Part shown: one piece after another, positions 5,273-6,489 of the stretch
Layout: every line of letters starts with the position of its first letter
Position numbering within the stretch: the first letter of the stretch is position 1
DNA from: CAZCBN01 sp964496975
GTDB taxonomy: Bacteria > Planctomycetota > Phycisphaerae > Phycisphaerales > UBA1924
Reading direction: 5' to 3'
Length of the DNA stretch: 6,489 nucleotides
NCBI GenBank assembly: GCA_964496975.1
Contig: CAZCBN010000155.1
Coordinates: forward strand, 1-6,489
Position numbers and translations under genes: made by a program
Notes under the pieces: model-generated
The model's input: only the letters and a program-made list of their open reading frames with translations
Databases searched by the model: none
Told to the model about the DNA's origin: nothing

Positions 5273-6489
5273 GCGGCGGCGCGGGACAAGGGCTCGATCG
5301 GCGCCGGCTCATCAGCCGCGCGGTGGAGTCGCTGTTCGACGTGCCGCACGACGCGCGCGAGGCCGAGGCGTGGCGGCTCGCCGCGGGCGACGCCGAGATC
5401 GCGCGGGCCATCCTCGCCCGCCTCGCCTTTGACGACGGCCGCGACGGCGCCGACACCGACGACACCCGTCACCCCGCCGGCCCCGCGCCGGCCCACGCCG
5501 CCCCGCCGCGCCGGCCCGGGCCGGGCGATGTCATCGCGGGCTGCACGATCGTGCGCGAGCTGCAGTCGGGCGGCTCGGCCACCATCTACGAGGCCGAGCA
5601 GACGCCCCCGGGCCGCAAGGTCGCGCTGAAGATCCTGCGGCCCGAGCGGCTGACGGCCGACTTTCGCCGCCGCTTTGACTTTGAGGCCCGCGCCCTCGCC
5701 CGCATGACGCACCCGGCGATCGCCCGCGTCTTCGGCGTCGCCCGCGTCCCCGCGTCGCACACCGACGACGCGTCGCCCGCGGCGCTCCCGGGCGCGTTCC
5801 CCGTCGCCGCGCCGGGCGGCGACGCGGTGCCATGCCTCATCATGGAGTTTGTCGAGGGCGCGCGTCCGCTGACGGTGTACGCCCGCGAGAAGCGCCTCCC
5901 CCGCCGCCAGCGGCTCGCGCTCTTCTGCGAGTTGTGCGACGCCGTGCACCACGCCCACACCAAGGGCGTGCTGCACCGCGACCTGAAGCCCGCGAACATC
6001 CTGGTCGACGCCGAGGGCCGGCTCAAGGTGATCGACTTCGGCATCGCCAAGCCGCTCTCCGCCGAGCTGGTCGTGCCCTTCTCGGGCGACGACGCGGCCG
6101 AGCCCGCGCACACCGGCGTCTACGACCTCGTCGGCACGCTGTCGTGGATGAGCCCCGAGCAGTGCGGCCCAAACCCGAGCGACGTCGACACCCGCGCCGA
6201 CGTGTACGCCCTGGGCGTCGTGCTCTTTGAGCTGCTGACCGACCGCTTGCCGCTGAGCGTCTCCAACCTGGGCCTCGCCGCGGCGATCGACCTCATCCGC
6301 GAGCGCACGCCGCCCCGCGCGGCCGACCTTGACCCCACGCTTCGGGGCGACCTGGACGTCATCGTCGCCAAGGCGATGCGCCGCGACCGCGAGCAGCGGT
6401 TCGAGTCCGCCGCGGCCCTGCGCGACGACGTGCGCCGGCACATCGCGGGCGAGCCCGTCCTCGCGAGGCCGCCCAGCGTGGCGTACCGC
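5269..6489 (+). CDS. Hanks-type serine/threonine protein kinase, 3' end beyond the window
   Basis: The first 407 codons of a eukaryotic-like protein kinase; the frame is still open at the last base. Residues 1-55 are a helical lead (LISRAVESLFDVP, AEIARAILARLAFDD) of the sort that precedes planctomycete kinases, then a Pro/Ala linker to about 88. The kinase domain spans about 93-390: ATP lysine Lys121 (VALKIL), helix-C Glu139 (FDFEARAL), catalytic loop HRDLKPAN (His236, Asp238, Asn243), DFG with Asp256, SPE with Glu297, and DTRADVYALG with Asp311. All catalytic residues are there, but the glycine loop reads QSGGSATIY, keeping one of three glycines. A loop of about 25 extra residues lies between strands 4 and 5. 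The end (RRHIAGEPVLARPPSVAYR) matches the point where such kinases continue into a membrane segment, TPR or WD40 part. It starts within the sigma stop (ATGA), without a Shine-Dalgarno, so translation is probably coupled; the likely partner is that sigma factor. Confidence 0.94.
   Translation, partial: MSGGAGQGLDRRRLISRAVESLFDVPHDAREAEAWRLAAGDAEIARAILARLAFDDGRDGADTDDTRHPAGPAPAHAAPPRRPGPGDVIAGCTIVRELQSGGSATIYEAEQTPPGRKVALKILRPERLTADFRRRFDFEARALARMTHPAIARVFGVARVPASHTDDASPAALPGAFPVAAPGGDAVPCLIMEFVEGARPLTVYAREKRLPRRQRLALFCELCDAVHHAHTKGVLHRDLKPANILVDAEGRLKVIDFGIAKPLSAELVVPFSGDDAAEPAHTGVYDLVGTLSWMSPEQCGPNPSDVDTRADVYALGVVLFELLTDRLPLSVSNLGLAAAIDLIRERTPPRAADLDPTLRGDLDVIVAKAMRRDREQRFESAAALRDDVRRHIAGEPVLARPPSVAYR

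Noticed and set aside
4732..6441. Long open frame on the minus strand (569 codons)
   Set aside because: It lies opposite the sigma and kinase genes, which have unmistakable conserved motifs; long antisense frames are expected in GC-rich coding DNA and this one has no recognisable domain.

Overview
The window is GC-rich throughout (about 70% by eye) and all four genes lie on the + strand. The most likely source is a planctomycete, perhaps a Phycisphaerae-type lineage. That inference rests on a sigma factor of the planctomycete-expanded sigma-70 ECF type (Sigma70_ECF / TIGR02999-like) paired with a Hanks-type kinase, both with the wording typical of that phylum, and on a secreted tricorn-like protease. 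No marker gene such as rRNA is present to confirm it.

Layout. (1) 1-297 is the 3' end of nuoB, the complex I subunit that holds cluster N2; its start lies outside the window. (2) 298-602 is a non-coding gap with a weak hairpin just after nuoB, a perfect 14-bp palindrome, a -10-like box and a clear Shine-Dalgarno. (3) 603-4505 encodes a 1300-residue exported tricorn-type S41 peptidase: signal peptide, beta-propeller repeats, a very acidic linker, an inserted probable beta-barrel domain, then the C1/PDZ/C2 catalytic half with a recognisable His/Ser/Glu set. (4) 4506-4642 holds a terminator-like hairpin, a short palindrome and a -10 box placed for leaderless transcription of the next gene. (5) 4643-5272 is the ECF sigma factor. 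(6) 5269-6489 is a serine/threonine protein kinase that starts inside the sigma stop codon (ATGA overlap) and runs off the window end, so only its first 407 codons are seen.

How the genes relate. nuoB, the protease and the sigma/kinase pair look like three separate transcription units pointing the same way. The sigma and kinase genes almost certainly form one translationally coupled unit, a likely phosphorylation-to-transcription switch. No link between the protease and the sigma/kinase pair can be shown from sequence; adjacency is the only hint. The points most worth a second look are the protease's acidic linker plus inserted domain, the leaderless-type start of the sigma gene, and the kinase's degraded glycine loop beside otherwise intact catalytic motifs.
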